The position numbers were made by a program, and so were the translations under genes. Source: JBBROS01 sp038229135 (GTDB lineage Bacteria; Pseudomonadota; Alphaproteobacteria; Acetobacterales; Acetobacteraceae). Taken from it: a stretch of DNA of 64,000 nt. The DNA lies in NCBI GenBank assembly GCA_038229135.1, contig JBBROS010000002.1:97010-161009 (forward strand), given 5' to 3'. Numbering within the stretch: position 1 is the stretch's first letter; each line of letters begins with the position of its first letter. Under the pieces are notes generated by a model, which searched no databases, had not been told where the DNA came from, and worked only from the letters and a program-made list of their open reading frames with translations. Below are positions 1 to 8,717 of the stretch, one piece after another.

Positions 1-1368
1 CTCGGCGTGTTCGGGGGGGCCGTCGGCGGACTCCTGCTCACCCTGGGCTTTGCGCGGTCGCGCGGGATCCGGCTGTTCTGCGCCGCCGTCCGCTCGGTGC
101 ACGAGCTGTTCTGGGCGTTGCTGCTGATCCAGGTGTTCGGCCTGTCGCCCACGACCGGGTTGCTGGCGATCGCCATCCCCTATGCCGGTATCTTCGCCAA
201 AGTCTTCTCCGAGCTGATCGAGGAGGCCGACCTGGCGGCCGAGCGCGTGCTGCCGCGCGATACGTCGGCGGTGTCGCGCTTCGCCTACGGACGGCTGCCG
301 GAGCTCGCCGGGCCGTTCGGCAACTACCTGCTGTATCGCTTGGAATGCGGCTTGCGGTCCACGCTGGTGCTGGGCTTCATCGGCCTGCCGACGATGGGGT
401 TCGAGCTCGAGAGCTACTTTCGCCAGGGCCATTACGCGCAAGCCGCGGCCTTCGTCGGCGTGTTCTACGTGCTGATCGGCACACGGCGCCTCTGGGCACG
501 GCCGGCAACGCTGCCGTTGCTGATCGCCGCCAGCGCCGCGGCGCTCTGGCTGTTGACCGAGCCGATCGGGGGTGACTCCGCCTGGAGGAACCTCGGGCGG
601 TTCCTGGGCCACGACATCGTGCCGCGCCCGTTGCGCGGGACCGACTGGCTCGACCCGGCGGTCTGGGCCGGGCTCGGCTCCTGGCTGTGGCCGATCCTGC
701 GGCTGCAGGTCCTGCCGGGCGTAGCCAACACGCTGGTGCTGTCGCAGGTCGCGCTCGCGCTCATGGCCCTGCTCGCCCTGGCGCTGTTCCCGCTGACCTG
801 CACCCGCTTCAACGGGCGGCTGGGCCGGCCGATGGGGCGGGTGATGCTGGTGGTGATCCGCTCGACCCCCGAGTACATGCTGGCCTACGTGCTGCTGCAG
901 CTGCTCGGGCCTTCGATGCTGCCGGCCGTGCTGGCCCTCGGCTTGCACAATGGCGGCATCGTCGCTTCTTTGATGGGGCGGCATGCCGACGGGCTGCCAT
1001 ACCGCCCCGATGCGCCGCGTGGAACGGACCTCTACTTCTACGAGACGCTGCCGCGCCTCTACGGGCAGTTCCTTGCCTACGTCCTGTATCGCTGGGAGAT
1101 CATCGTGCGGGAGAGCGCCATCTTCGGCATTCTCGGGGTCCGCACGCTGGGCTATCACGTGGACGCCGCCATTTCGGAGCTGCGGCTGGACGTCGCTTTG
1201 GTGCTGATCGTCGCCACCGCCGGCCTGTCGATGGCGGTCGACGCGCTCTCGCGCGCGCTGCGGCGGCGGCTTCGGATCGACGACCGGCCGGTGCGCCTGT
1301 CCGCCACCGATACGGCCCACGGCACGACCCACGGCACGACCAATGGAGCGACGGCATGCGTGCGATGA
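1..1368 (+). CDS. PhnE-family ABC transporter permease, 5' truncated by window edge
   Basis: Inner-membrane permease of the phosphonate-importer type. The reading frame is open to base 1, so the N-terminus is missing. The visible 455 residues hold two homologous permease halves, each ending in an EAA-like loop: one near residues 85-140 and one near 345-410 (LPRLYGQFLAYVLYRWE). They are separated by a linker, so this is a duplicated or fused PhnE-like protein. The stop overlaps the start of the SelD fusion gene, so the two are translationally coupled. PhnE/PhnD-like transporters next to selD are proposed in the literature to take up selenium oxyanions; here that is an inference from context. 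No substrate-binding protein or full ATPase is in view. Confidence 0.8.
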   Translation, partial: LGVFGGAVGGLLLTLGFARSRGIRLFCAAVRSVHELFWALLLIQVFGLSPTTGLLAIAIPYAGIFAKVFSELIEEADLAAERVLPRDTSAVSRFAYGRLPELAGPFGNYLLYRLECGLRSTLVLGFIGLPTMGFELESYFRQGHYAQAAAFVGVFYVLIGTRRLWARPATLPLLIAASAAALWLLTEPIGGDSAWRNLGRFLGHDIVPRPLRGTDWLDPAVWAGLGSWLWPILRLQVLPGVANTLVLSQVALALMALLALALFPLTCTRFNGRLGRPMGRVMLVVIRSTPEYMLAYVLLQLLGPSMLPAVLALGLHNGGIVASLMGRHADGLPYRPDAPRGTDLYFYETLPRLYGQFLAYVLYRWEIIVRESAIFGILGVRTLGYHVDAAISELRLDVALVLIVATAGLSMAVDALSRALRRRLRIDDRPVRLSATDTAHGTTHGTTNGATACVR

Positions 1369-3719
1369 GCGGACCGGTGGTGAAGGACGTGGTGCTGGTC
1401 GGCGCTGGCCACGCCCATGTCGCGGTGCTGCGCAGCTTCGGCATGAATCCCCTGCCCGGCGTGCGCCTGACCCTCATCGCGCGCGAGCCGGAGGCGCCGT
1501 ATTCCGGCATGCTGCCCGGCGTCGTGGCCGGGCACTACACGACGGACGACGCGCATATCGACACCGGCGCCCTGGCGCGCTTCGCCGGCGCGCGGCTGTA
1601 TCACGACGAGGCGGTCGGGCTGGACCTCGCGGCCCGGCGGGTGCTGTGCCGCGGGCGCCCGCCGGTGCCCTACGACCTGCTCTCGCTCAACATCGGCAGC
1701 CGGCCCAACACGGGCGATGTGCCGGGGGCGGCCGAGCACGCCATCCCGGTGAAGCCGATCGACGGATTCCTGGTGCGGTTCGAGGCGTTGCGCGCCCGCG
1801 TGCTGGCCGGACGATCGCGCCGCATCCTGATGGTGGGCGGCGGCGCCGGCGGGGTGGAGTTGCTGCTTTCCGTCGAGCGCCGGCTGCGGCGGGACGCGGC
1901 AGCGGCCGGCATCGACCCGGCAGCGCTCTCGTTCTCGCTCGTCTCCGGCGCGGCCACCCTCCTGCCGAGCTTCCCGCCGGCGTTCCGCGCCCGCTTCGCC
2001 GCCGTGTTCGCCGAGCGCGGAATCGCCGTCCATGTCGGCGCGCGCGTCGGCGAGGTGCGGGCCGGCGGCGTGGTCATGACGGATGCGCGGGGCGAGCGCG
2101 TCATCGCGGCCGATGAGGTGCTGTGGACGACCGAGGCCTCGCCGGCCACCTGGCTCGAGGCAACCGGGCTCGCGCTCGACAATGGCTTCATCCGGGTCGA
2201 TGCATTCCTCCGCGCGGCCGGGCGGGAGGACGTGTTCGCCGCCGGCGACACGGTAGCGTTCGGGCCGCGGCCGATCCCGCGGTCCGGCGTCTATGCGGTC
2301 CGCGCCGGGCCGATCCTGGCCGCCAACCTGCGTGCGGCGCTCACGGGGTCCCGGCTGCGTGCCTACAAGCCGCAGCGCGACGTGCTCTATATCGTCTCCA
2401 CCGGGGAGCGCTATGCCGTCGGGACTCGAAACGGCATGACGGTGGCCGGCGGCTGGGTGTGGTCGGTCAAGGACTGGATCGACCGGCGCTTCCTCGCGCG
2501 CTTCACCGACCTGCCCGAGATGAAGGCCGCGGGCACCGAGGTCGCGTCGCCGCTGGCCGACGCGTCGGCATTGCGGGAGCTGTCCTCGATCGCGATGCGC
2601 TGCGGCGGCTGCGGCGCCAAGGTGGGTGCGACCGTGCTGTCCCGTGCCTTGGGCCGAATCGAGCCGGCACCGCGCGATGACGTGCTGGTCGGGCTGGACG
2701 CGCCCGACGACGCGGCCGTGGTCGATGCCGGCGGCGAGCGCCTGCTGGTGCAGACGGTCGATTATTTCCGCGCCATCGTCGACGATCCGTATCGGTTCGG
2801 CATGATCGCCGCCAACCACGCGCTGGGCGACGTTTACGCCATGGGCGCCGAACCGCAGACGGCACTGGCTATCGCCACCGTGCCTTACGGCCTGGAGGCG
2901 AAGGTGGAGGCGGACCTGTCCGACATGATGCAGGGCGCAAACGAGATCCTGCGCGACGCCGGTTGCGCGCTGGTCGGTGGGCACACGAGCGAGGGGGCGG
3001 AGTTGTCCCTCGGCTTCGCGGTCAATGGACTGGCCCGGCGGGGCGCATTCCTGCGAAAGGGCGGCCTGCAGCCCGGCGACGCGCTGGTGCTGACCAAGCC
3101 GATCGGCACCGGCACGCTGCTGGCGGCCGACATGCGCGGGGTGGCGAGGGCGCGCTGGGTCAGGGACGCGGTCGCCCACATGGTGGTGTCCAACCGCCGG
3201 GCGGCAGAGGTCCTGGCGGACCACGGCGTCCATGCGGCCACCGACGTGACAGGGTTCGGGCTGCTGGGGCACCTCGTGGAGATGACGAAGGCGAGCGGCG
3301 TGGACGTGGAGCTGTTCGCCGACTGTATCCCGGTGCTGGACGGCGCGCGCGAGTGCGTGGCGCGCGGCGTGTTCTCGTCCTTGCAGCCGCAGAACCTGCG
3401 GCTGCGCCGGGCCATCCGCAACCTGGATGCGGCGCAGGCACTTCCAATCTATCCGCTGCTGTTCGACCCGCAGACCGCCGGCGGCCTGCTGGCGAGCGTG
3501 CCTGACGGCCGGGCCGAGGCGTGCGTCGCCGCGCTGCACGACGTGGGATACGAGCATGCCGCAACCATCGGCGCCGTGCTGGCGCAGACGGACGCCGTGG
3601 CAGCGGTGACACTGGTGGAGTGCAAAAGAGCGGCATCGCGGCCTACCCCGCGCGTCCGGGGACCGGCCGAGGCGGCCGAGGCGATGGGAGGCGTCGGCGC
3701 GGGCGACGTTGGCGTCTGA
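1356..3719 (+). CDS. selD: Bifunctional NAD(P)/FAD-dependent oxidoreductase / selenide, water dikinase (SelD)
   Basis: Makes selenophosphate from selenide and ATP. 787 residues. The first ~380 form an NDH-2-like pyridine-nucleotide oxidoreductase (VLVGAGHAHVAVL near the N-terminus for FAD; MVGGGAGGVEL for NAD; ending VFAAGDTVAF). The rest is a complete SelD domain: CGGCGAK with the presumed catalytic Cys at residue 419, DDAAVV, GGHTSEGAELSLG, DVTGFGLLGH and FDPQTAGGLL. The second Cys of the E. coli GCGCK motif is Ala here. This domain fusion is known and is thought to supply selenide to the kinase. ATG 1356 was chosen because GGAG lies 7-8 bases upstream; ATG 1365, forming an ATGA overlap with the permease stop, is the alternative. 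No selA, selB or selC is seen. Confidence 0.93.
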   Translation: MRAMSGPVVKDVVLVGAGHAHVAVLRSFGMNPLPGVRLTLIAREPEAPYSGMLPGVVAGHYTTDDAHIDTGALARFAGARLYHDEAVGLDLAARRVLCRGRPPVPYDLLSLNIGSRPNTGDVPGAAEHAIPVKPIDGFLVRFEALRARVLAGRSRRILMVGGGAGGVELLLSVERRLRRDAAAAGIDPAALSFSLVSGAATLLPSFPPAFRARFAAVFAERGIAVHVGARVGEVRAGGVVMTDARGERVIAADEVLWTTEASPATWLEATGLALDNGFIRVDAFLRAAGREDVFAAGDTVAFGPRPIPRSGVYAVRAGPILAANLRAALTGSRLRAYKPQRDVLYIVSTGERYAVGTRNGMTVAGGWVWSVKDWIDRRFLARFTDLPEMKAAGTEVASPLADASALRELSSIAMRCGGCGAKVGATVLSRALGRIEPAPRDDVLVGLDAPDDAAVVDAGGERLLVQTVDYFRAIVDDPYRFGMIAANHALGDVYAMGAEPQTALAIATVPYGLEAKVEADLSDMMQGANEILRDAGCALVGGHTSEGAELSLGFAVNGLARRGAFLRKGGLQPGDALVLTKPIGTGTLLAADMRGVARARWVRDAVAHMVVSNRRAAEVLADHGVHAATDVTGFGLLGHLVEMTKASGVDVELFADCIPVLDGARECVARGVFSSLQPQNLRLRRAIRNLDAAQALPIYPLLFDPQTAGGLLASVPDGRAEACVAALHDVGYEHAATIGAVLAQTDAVAAVTLVECKRAASRPTPRVRGPAEAAEAMGGVGAGDVGV

Positions 3720-3725
3720 CGAGGC

Positions 3726-3743
3726 AGCCGCCCGTAAGCGGCT
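3726..3743. terminator. Short hairpin between convergent genes
   Basis: A 6-bp inverted repeat (AGCCGC / GCGGCT, loop of 6) lies between the selD stop and the end of the convergent TetR gene. There is no U-tract. It could be a bidirectional terminator, but the stem is short. Confidence 0.25.
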
Positions 3744-4344
3744 AGCGATCGGGCACTTTCGTGCGGTCCAGCGTGGCGAGGGCGGTGGAGGCCGCTCTCT
3801 CCAGCAATGCCCTGTGCGGCTGTAGCCGCGCCAGGACGCGAATACCCACCAGCACGCCGAGCAGCATCGTTGCCGACGCCCCGGCCGGCTGGTCTGGGTC
3901 GATGCTGCCATCCGCCTGCCCAGCCACGATACAGCGGTGGAAGAACGCCTCGATGGCCGACAGCTCCCGCGTGACCATGTCCCGCACGCCCTCGTCCCGC
4001 GGCGCCATCTCGAGAGCCGCGTTGATCAGCATGCACCCCCGGTGCAAGGGATCGGCGGCTGACCGTTCGACCACCTCGTCCAGGAAGGAGCGGATCGCGG
4101 CCAGCGGCGCCAGACCGGACTCGATCCGCGCGATGCGTTCCTGCACGCTGCCCTGCAGGTAATGGTCCAGCGTCCGGCGGTAGAGCGCCAGCTTGTCGCC
4201 GAACGCGTTGTAAAGGCTGGCGCTGGTCATCCCCATCGATTGCGCCAGGTCGCGGACCGAGGTGGTTTCGTAGCCATTCGCCCAAAAGCACGCCGTCGCC
4301 GCATCCAGCACCGTCGTCTCGTCGAACTCCCGTGGCCGGCCCAT
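3742..4344 (-). CDS. TetR/AcrR family transcriptional regulator
   Basis: 200-residue one-component repressor. The N-terminal helix-turn-helix reads GRPREFDETTVLDAA, then NGYETTSVRDLAQSMGMTSA and SLYNAFGDKLALY, typical of TetR proteins. The C-terminal ~130 residues form the helical ligand-binding domain. The start at MGRPREF is the family norm; the longer open frame upstream lies in the downstream end of the exporter gene. It follows the EamA exporter gene on the same strand with a 55-base gap, so it probably controls that gene and perhaps the divergent peroxiredoxin. The ligand cannot be read from sequence. Confidence 0.88.
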   Translation of the reverse strand: MGRPREFDETTVLDAATACFWANGYETTSVRDLAQSMGMTSASLYNAFGDKLALYRRTLDHYLQGSVQERIARIESGLAPLAAIRSFLDEVVERSAADPLHRGCMLINAALEMAPRDEGVRDMVTRELSAIEAFFHRCIVAGQADGSIDPDQPAGASATMLLGVLVGIRVLARLQPHRALLERAASTALATLDRTKVPDR

Positions 4345-4399
4345 CAGGCGGGCGGGTTTTTGAAGGGAAGGTGGTGCCGGCGCGCCGCCTCGAGACGGG

Positions 4400-5353
4400 T
4401 CATGTCGGCTCCTGTCCAGCCTGCGGAGACAGTGCCGGCGCGTTGGCGCTATCGTCGGATGGGGTGGCGCGCCGTGCGGGCGCCGCGGCCAGCGCGACGC
4501 CGGCTGCGACGACGGCAATGGCCAGCCACCCGGCCAGCGGCGGCGCTTCGCCCACCACCGCGACAGCAAGCAGAGCGCCCACAACGGGCACCAGCGCGAT
4601 GATGGCGGCAGCGGCGATCGCGCCGAGCAGCGCCACGGCCCGGTTGAACGCATAGATCGCCAGGCCGCTCATCAGCGCGCCCTGGTAGAAGCCCTGGAAG
4701 GCAAGCTCGTTCAGCGATGCATCCGGCAGGTGCGAAACGCCCGACAGCACGTAGGGCGGCAGATAGAGCAGCGCGGACCAGAGGCACACCATCGCCGCCG
4801 CCTGCAGCGGATCGAGGCCGCTTCTCCCGAGCCGCACCGTGTAGGCCGCCCAGCCCGCCGCCGCGAGCACGAGGCATGCCAGCCCGGCCGGCCCGGCGGT
4901 GCCGGCCGCTCCAACAGCGACCAGGCCGACCAGGCCCATAACGATCATCCCATACCCAGCCAACCGCTGGCCCGGTGGCCGCACGCCCGAGAGGAACCAG
5001 GCCATTCCGCCAGCGAACACCGGCATCAGCCCTGGTGTCATCGAGGCAGCATGGGCCGCAGAGGTCAGTTGCAAGCCGGCCGCAACCAACAGCACGAACG
5101 GCGCGCCCCATAGCATCGACAGCACGAAACCGGCCTGCCAAGCCGCCCAGGGCAGAACCCGGCAACGGATCAGGAGCACCGGCAGCAGGACCAGCGTGCC
5201 GCCGCCGAGCCGAAGCGCCACCACATCCCAAACCTGCAGATCCCCGGTCACGACCAGGCGCGTGACGGCGAACCAGCCGGAGAAGATCAGCAATCCGACA
5301 CCGGCCCAGACCAAGCCCCGCCCGACCGACCGAGCGTCCGTGGCGACCGTCAT
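4400..5353 (-). CDS. EamA/DMT-superfamily exporter
   Basis: 317-residue inner-membrane protein with about ten hydrophobic helices arranged as two EamA repeats (residues about 15-145 and 155-290). The closing helices carry the typical pattern AAAAIIALVPVVGALLAV near residue 240. Substrate unknown; the family exports amino acids and other small metabolites. It is followed by a TetR gene and is divergent from a peroxiredoxin-like gene, an arrangement that suggests inducible efflux linked to oxidative or electrophile stress (inference). Confidence 0.85.
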   Translation of the reverse strand: MTVATDARSVGRGLVWAGVGLLIFSGWFAVTRLVVTGDLQVWDVVALRLGGGTLVLLPVLLIRCRVLPWAAWQAGFVLSMLWGAPFVLLVAAGLQLTSAAHAASMTPGLMPVFAGGMAWFLSGVRPPGQRLAGYGMIVMGLVGLVAVGAAGTAGPAGLACLVLAAAGWAAYTVRLGRSGLDPLQAAAMVCLWSALLYLPPYVLSGVSHLPDASLNELAFQGFYQGALMSGLAIYAFNRAVALLGAIAAAAIIALVPVVGALLAVAVVGEAPPLAGWLAIAVVAAGVALAAAPARRATPSDDSANAPALSPQAGQEPT

Positions 5354-5458
5354 GCAGGGGCCTCGTAGGTTGACATCGGCCGGTTATAGATCGACTGTTC
5401 TAAAACGGCCACTGGCAAATCCGCTGCCTGCCGTTTGGGCCAATGGAGGACATCGCTC
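5354..5458. promoter_or_regulatory. Divergent promoter region, EamA exporter / peroxiredoxin
   Basis: 105 bases between two divergent starts, clearly more AT-rich than the flanks (TTATAGATCGACTGTTCTAAAA around 5385-5405). GGAGGA at 5445-5450 is the ribosome-binding site of the peroxiredoxin gene. It probably contains both promoters and a TetR operator; no clear operator palindrome was found by eye. Confidence 0.45.
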
Positions 5459-6121
5459 ATGTCGTTGCAGGACAGGCTGGACGAACACCGGGCCCAGGCC
5501 GAGGCGAAGCGCCCGCCCCATATTTTGGAAGCCATGCACCGGGCAACGGCCGACCTGGCGGCCAGTGGCCAGGCCGAGCGGGCCTTGAAAGCGGGCGACC
5601 GTGCACCCGCCTTCACCCTTCAAGGACCAGACGGAAAGCCGGTCTCCTCGGCCGACCTGCTGGCGCAAGGTCCGCTGGTGATCACCTTCTACCGTGGCGT
5701 CTGGTGCCCCTACTGCAACATGGAGCTGCAGGCCTTGCAGGAGATCCTGCCTGAAATCCGGGCTGCAGGTGGCTCCCTGGTCGCGATCTCGCCCGAGAAC
5801 GCCGCCAACAGCCGCAAATCCGTGCGGCAGAACGAATTGTCCTTTCCCATCCTGAGCGACAAGGGCAACGAGGTCGCTGCCGCGTTCGGCCTGCGCTTTC
5901 GCCTGCCCGACGACGTCATCGCGATCTACAAGGGTTTCGGGAACGATCTCACGATGGTGAACGGCGAGCCGTCATGGACGCTGCCGATGCCGGGCCGTTT
6001 CGTGGTGGGACCTGACGGCGTGATCGCCGCCGCGGAGGTGAACCCCGACTACACGCGCCGGCCCGAGCCCGCGCTGCTGATCCCGTTCATCCGACAGGCT
6101 GCCCGCGCCGAAGCCGTATAG
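5459..6121 (+). CDS. Peroxiredoxin-like (AhpC/TSA, thioredoxin-fold) protein
   Basis: 220 residues with a thioredoxin fold. The active-site region reads GVWCPYCNMELQAL, giving a CxxC pair in place of the PxxxTxxC of classical peroxiredoxins; this matches the peroxiredoxin-like subgroup. A helical N-terminal extension of about 50 residues precedes the fold. The start at MSLQDRL has GGAGGA 8 bases upstream, better than ATG 5435. Likely reduces peroxides or acts as a thiol reductase in the cytoplasm; there is no signal peptide. Divergent from the EamA/TetR pair. Confidence 0.85.
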   Translation: MSLQDRLDEHRAQAEAKRPPHILEAMHRATADLAASGQAERALKAGDRAPAFTLQGPDGKPVSSADLLAQGPLVITFYRGVWCPYCNMELQALQEILPEIRAAGGSLVAISPENAANSRKSVRQNELSFPILSDKGNEVAAAFGLRFRLPDDVIAIYKGFGNDLTMVNGEPSWTLPMPGRFVVGPDGVIAAAEVNPDYTRRPEPALLIPFIRQAARAEAV

Positions 6122-6160
6122 AGTTCGACGGTCCCGACAAGATATTCGGGCCTTGGTTCC

Positions 6161-7573
6161 TCATGGGAGCCGGGCGAGCAACCGCACGAGGCGCCTCGGT
6201 CCTGCCGCGAACAGCCGCTTCAGGACCGGTGTCGCGGCCGCTCGCTTGCCGGCCTCGGCCCGGGTCGGGTAGGGCACGACCAGCCCGGCCAAGGTGGACA
6301 GCTTGGTCCGCTGCTGGATCGCCAGCGTCCAGAGGCCCAGCATCTCACCCGCATGCGGCGAGAGGATGCCCGCGCCCAGCACCCGGCCGCCCGAGACGAC
6401 GAGCTTCACTTGCCCTGCCACGTCGCCCTCGGCAACGGCGCGGTCGTTCTCCGCCATGGGCCAGCCCAAGATCTCGACGTCGTGCCCGGCTGCGCGGGCC
6501 TCGGCCTCCGTCAGCCCCACCTGCGCCAACTCGGGCGCCGTGTAGGTCACGCGCGGAAGCGCGGCGTAGCTGAGCCTCGCGGGCAGGCGGAACAGCGCGC
6601 CGCGGACGACGATGCCGGCGTGCTGGCTCGCGACATGGGTGAAGTAGCGGGGGCCGACGCCGGCCGGGTCCGCGATGTCTCCGACGGCGAACACGCGGCG
6701 GTTGGTGGGGCTGCGCAGCCCTGCATCGGTCGCGACCCCCTGCTTCGTTGCCCGGACCCGGCCAGCGTCCAGGCCCAGGCCCTCCAGGTTCGGGACCCGG
6801 CCCGCGGCCACCAACAGATGGCTGCCCGCCAGGCGGCGCCCGTCGGCCAGCCTCAGGGTCGGCCCCGGCTCCACCCCGGCCACCTCGGCATGCTCGTGCA
6901 GGGCGATACCGGCCGCGATCAGCACCCGGCGCAGGCCCTCGACCAGCTCCGGCTCGTCCTTGGGCAGGATGGCGCCCTTCTGAACCAGGGTCACCTGGCA
7001 GCCTAGCCCGGCATGGGCCTGCGCCATCTCGATGCCAATGGGGCCGCCACCCAGGATCAGCAGGTGCGCCGGCCGCTCCTCCAGCTCGAACAGCGACTCG
7101 TTCGTGAGATAGGGCACCCCATCGAGGCCGGGGATGGCCGGCGCCGCCGCCCGGCTGCCGGCCGCAACGACGATCCGCCGGGCCGTGAGGCGGCGGCCGT
7201 CCACGTCCAGCGCGTCAGGTCCGACGAAGCGTGCGCGGCCCTGGAGGACGGTGGCGCCGAGCGCTTCGTAGCGGGAGACGGAGTCGGCCGGGGCCAGTGC
7301 CGCAATCGCCCCGCGCACGTGCGCGCGCACCGCCGGCCAGGCGATCGCAGGGGCACGGGCCTCCACGCCGAACCGCCCCGAATCCCGCACCGCCATCGCC
7401 GCATGGGACGCGGCCAGCAGCGCCTTGCTAGGCACGCAGCCGGAGTTGAGGCAATCGCCACCCATCCGCCCCCGCTCGATCAGCGCCACCCGCAGCCCGA
7501 GCTGCGCTGCGACGTAGGTGACCGACAGCCCGGCGGAGCCGGCGCCGATGACGGCCAGGTCGAAATCACTCAT
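6161..7573 (-). CDS. Mercuric-reductase-like FAD-dependent disulfide oxidoreductase
   Basis: 470 residues with the full pyridine-nucleotide disulfide oxidoreductase layout: FAD motif VIGAGSAGLS near residue 8, redox-active GGDCLNSGCVPSK (Cys41 and Cys46), NAD(P) motif ILGGGPIGIE near 175, FAVGDIAD near 300, and a dimerisation domain from about 335. The C-terminal catalytic HxHPT of this family is replaced by VPYPTRAE, so the general base His is missing. There is no heavy-metal-binding N-terminal domain, so mercury reduction is not implied. The start at MSDFDL is set by GGAGG 5-6 bases upstream. Similar proteins often occur near TVP38 genes. Confidence 0.85.
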   Translation of the reverse strand: MSDFDLAVIGAGSAGLSVTYVAAQLGLRVALIERGRMGGDCLNSGCVPSKALLAASHAAMAVRDSGRFGVEARAPAIAWPAVRAHVRGAIAALAPADSVSRYEALGATVLQGRARFVGPDALDVDGRRLTARRIVVAAGSRAAAPAIPGLDGVPYLTNESLFELEERPAHLLILGGGPIGIEMAQAHAGLGCQVTLVQKGAILPKDEPELVEGLRRVLIAAGIALHEHAEVAGVEPGPTLRLADGRRLAGSHLLVAAGRVPNLEGLGLDAGRVRATKQGVATDAGLRSPTNRRVFAVGDIADPAGVGPRYFTHVASQHAGIVVRGALFRLPARLSYAALPRVTYTAPELAQVGLTEAEARAAGHDVEILGWPMAENDRAVAEGDVAGQVKLVVSGGRVLGAGILSPHAGEMLGLWTLAIQQRTKLSTLAGLVVPYPTRAEAGKRAAATPVLKRLFAAGPRRLVRLLARLP

Positions 7574-7583
7574 GCTCGCCTCC

Positions 7584-7868
7584 ATGCGCCCTCATGCCGC
7601 GACACTCCAGCGCATCGTCGCCCTGCTCGGTCTCGCGGCCGTGCTGTGGGCGGCGCTGCACCTGCCTGGCCCCGGCGTGCCGCAGCCGGAGTGGGTGTGG
7701 CCCGCCTTCGTCGGTTGGTGTCTTGCGGTGCCATACTGGCACTACCTGGAGTATCGCCTGCTCGCGCCACCGGACGGCGCTGCGCGGCGGCGATTTTTAG
7801 AGCAGCAGGCCTTGTCGCGCACCGTCTGGCTCGGCGGGGCCGCAGTGTTGGCGGTCTCGTTGCTGTGA
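7584..7868 (+). CDS. Small membrane protein, unknown function
   Basis: 94 residues with two clear hydrophobic helices (about 10-28 and 35-60) and a third at the C-terminus. Not recognised. It is divergent from the mercuric-reductase-like gene and their starts nearly collide (7573 and 7584). No convincing ribosome-binding site precedes ATG 7584; ATG 7572 in frame is an alternative. It ends 31 bases before the convergent stop of the DUF547 gene. The hydrophobic pattern and codon use support a real gene, but the start is unsure. Confidence 0.5.
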   Translation: MRPHAATLQRIVALLGLAAVLWAALHLPGPGVPQPEWVWPAFVGWCLAVPYWHYLEYRLLAPPDGAARRRFLEQQALSRTVWLGGAAVLAVSLL

Positions 7869-7899
7869 CACGGGCGGCAGTGGCCGATGAACCCATGCA

Positions 7900-8706
7900 T
7901 CAGGGCGCGTTCAGCGCCCAGTCGTATTCGTAGGCGCGGACCGTGCTCACGCCTTCGAGCGACCGCGCCAGTTCGGGCCCGGCATACTGCTTCAGGTGGG
8001 CGATCACGCCGCGCTCGCTGCCGCCGAAGTCAGACTGGTACCAGTCGTAGATCTTAGACGCCGTCAGCCGGCCGGCCTGGACGGAGGCGCCGCGGGGGCT
8101 GTTGACGTAGTCGCGCGCGCCGCGGTCCAGCGCCGCCGCCATGTTGGCGGCCGTGTAGGGCTCGCCCGCCAGGTTGGGGCACCCGATCGACGCGCAGTTC
8201 ACGGTGTAATGCGTCCGCGGGTCCCGCCAGATCGGGCGCAGGATGCGGTGCTCGATGTCGTTCAGGCTGAGCTTCGTGCCTTCCACCTGGATCAGCTTCG
8301 CATCCCAGGGTCCGCTGCTGAACAGGCCGGGGCTGAGGTTGATGCTGGTGATGCTTGGGGTCGGCATGTGCCGTAGCACCACGACGATGGTCAGTTGGTT
8401 GTACAGGTTGGTCCAGTAGGCGCGCTGCTCCGCGCGGGTGAACGTGCTGACCGGCGAGGCGGCCAGCCGGACGAGGTCGGCCTCCAGCGCCTGGCGGTCG
8501 GCTGGCGTCACGCGCGCGTAGGCCACGCGGGCGACGCCCCCCGCCCCGGGCGTGAGATAGGTGCGGAGGAACCGCGCCCAGGGCGCCTGGTCCACGACCT
8601 GGCGGCTCGACTCGTCGTGGCGCTCCCAGAGTGGCCAGGGTTCCGCGGCGGGGGCTGCGGCGGCGGGCCCGGCGACCAGAAACAGGAGCAGGACAACGAG
8701 GCGCAT
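7900..8706 (-). CDS. DUF547 domain protein, exported
   Basis: 268 residues. An N-terminal signal peptide (MRLVVLLLFLVAGPAAAAPA) indicates export. DUF547 spans about residues 60-220 with YWTNLYNQLTI, DIEHRILRP and HYTVNCASIGCPNL. The conserved Cys and His suggest a papain-like fold, but activity is not established for the family. AAAGGA lies 7-8 bases before ATG 8706. It is the last gene of the nine-gene minus-strand run and one of two DUF547 genes in it. Confidence 0.88.
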   Translation of the reverse strand: MRLVVLLLFLVAGPAAAAPAAEPWPLWERHDESSRQVVDQAPWARFLRTYLTPGAGGVARVAYARVTPADRQALEADLVRLAASPVSTFTRAEQRAYWTNLYNQLTIVVVLRHMPTPSITSINLSPGLFSSGPWDAKLIQVEGTKLSLNDIEHRILRPIWRDPRTHYTVNCASIGCPNLAGEPYTAANMAAALDRGARDYVNSPRGASVQAGRLTASKIYDWYQSDFGGSERGVIAHLKQYAGPELARSLEGVSTVRAYEYDWALNAP

Positions 8707-8717
8707 GGCGGTTCCTT

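Noticed and set aside
1155..3911. A 918-codon open frame antisense to selD
   Set aside because: It mirrors the GC-biased third codon positions of selD, has no recognisable domain, and overlaps a well-supported gene along its whole length.
6161..7573. Naming the flavoprotein as mercuric reductase (merA)
   Set aside because: No heavy-metal-binding domain, no C-terminal Cys pair, the catalytic His is absent, and no mer genes are nearby.
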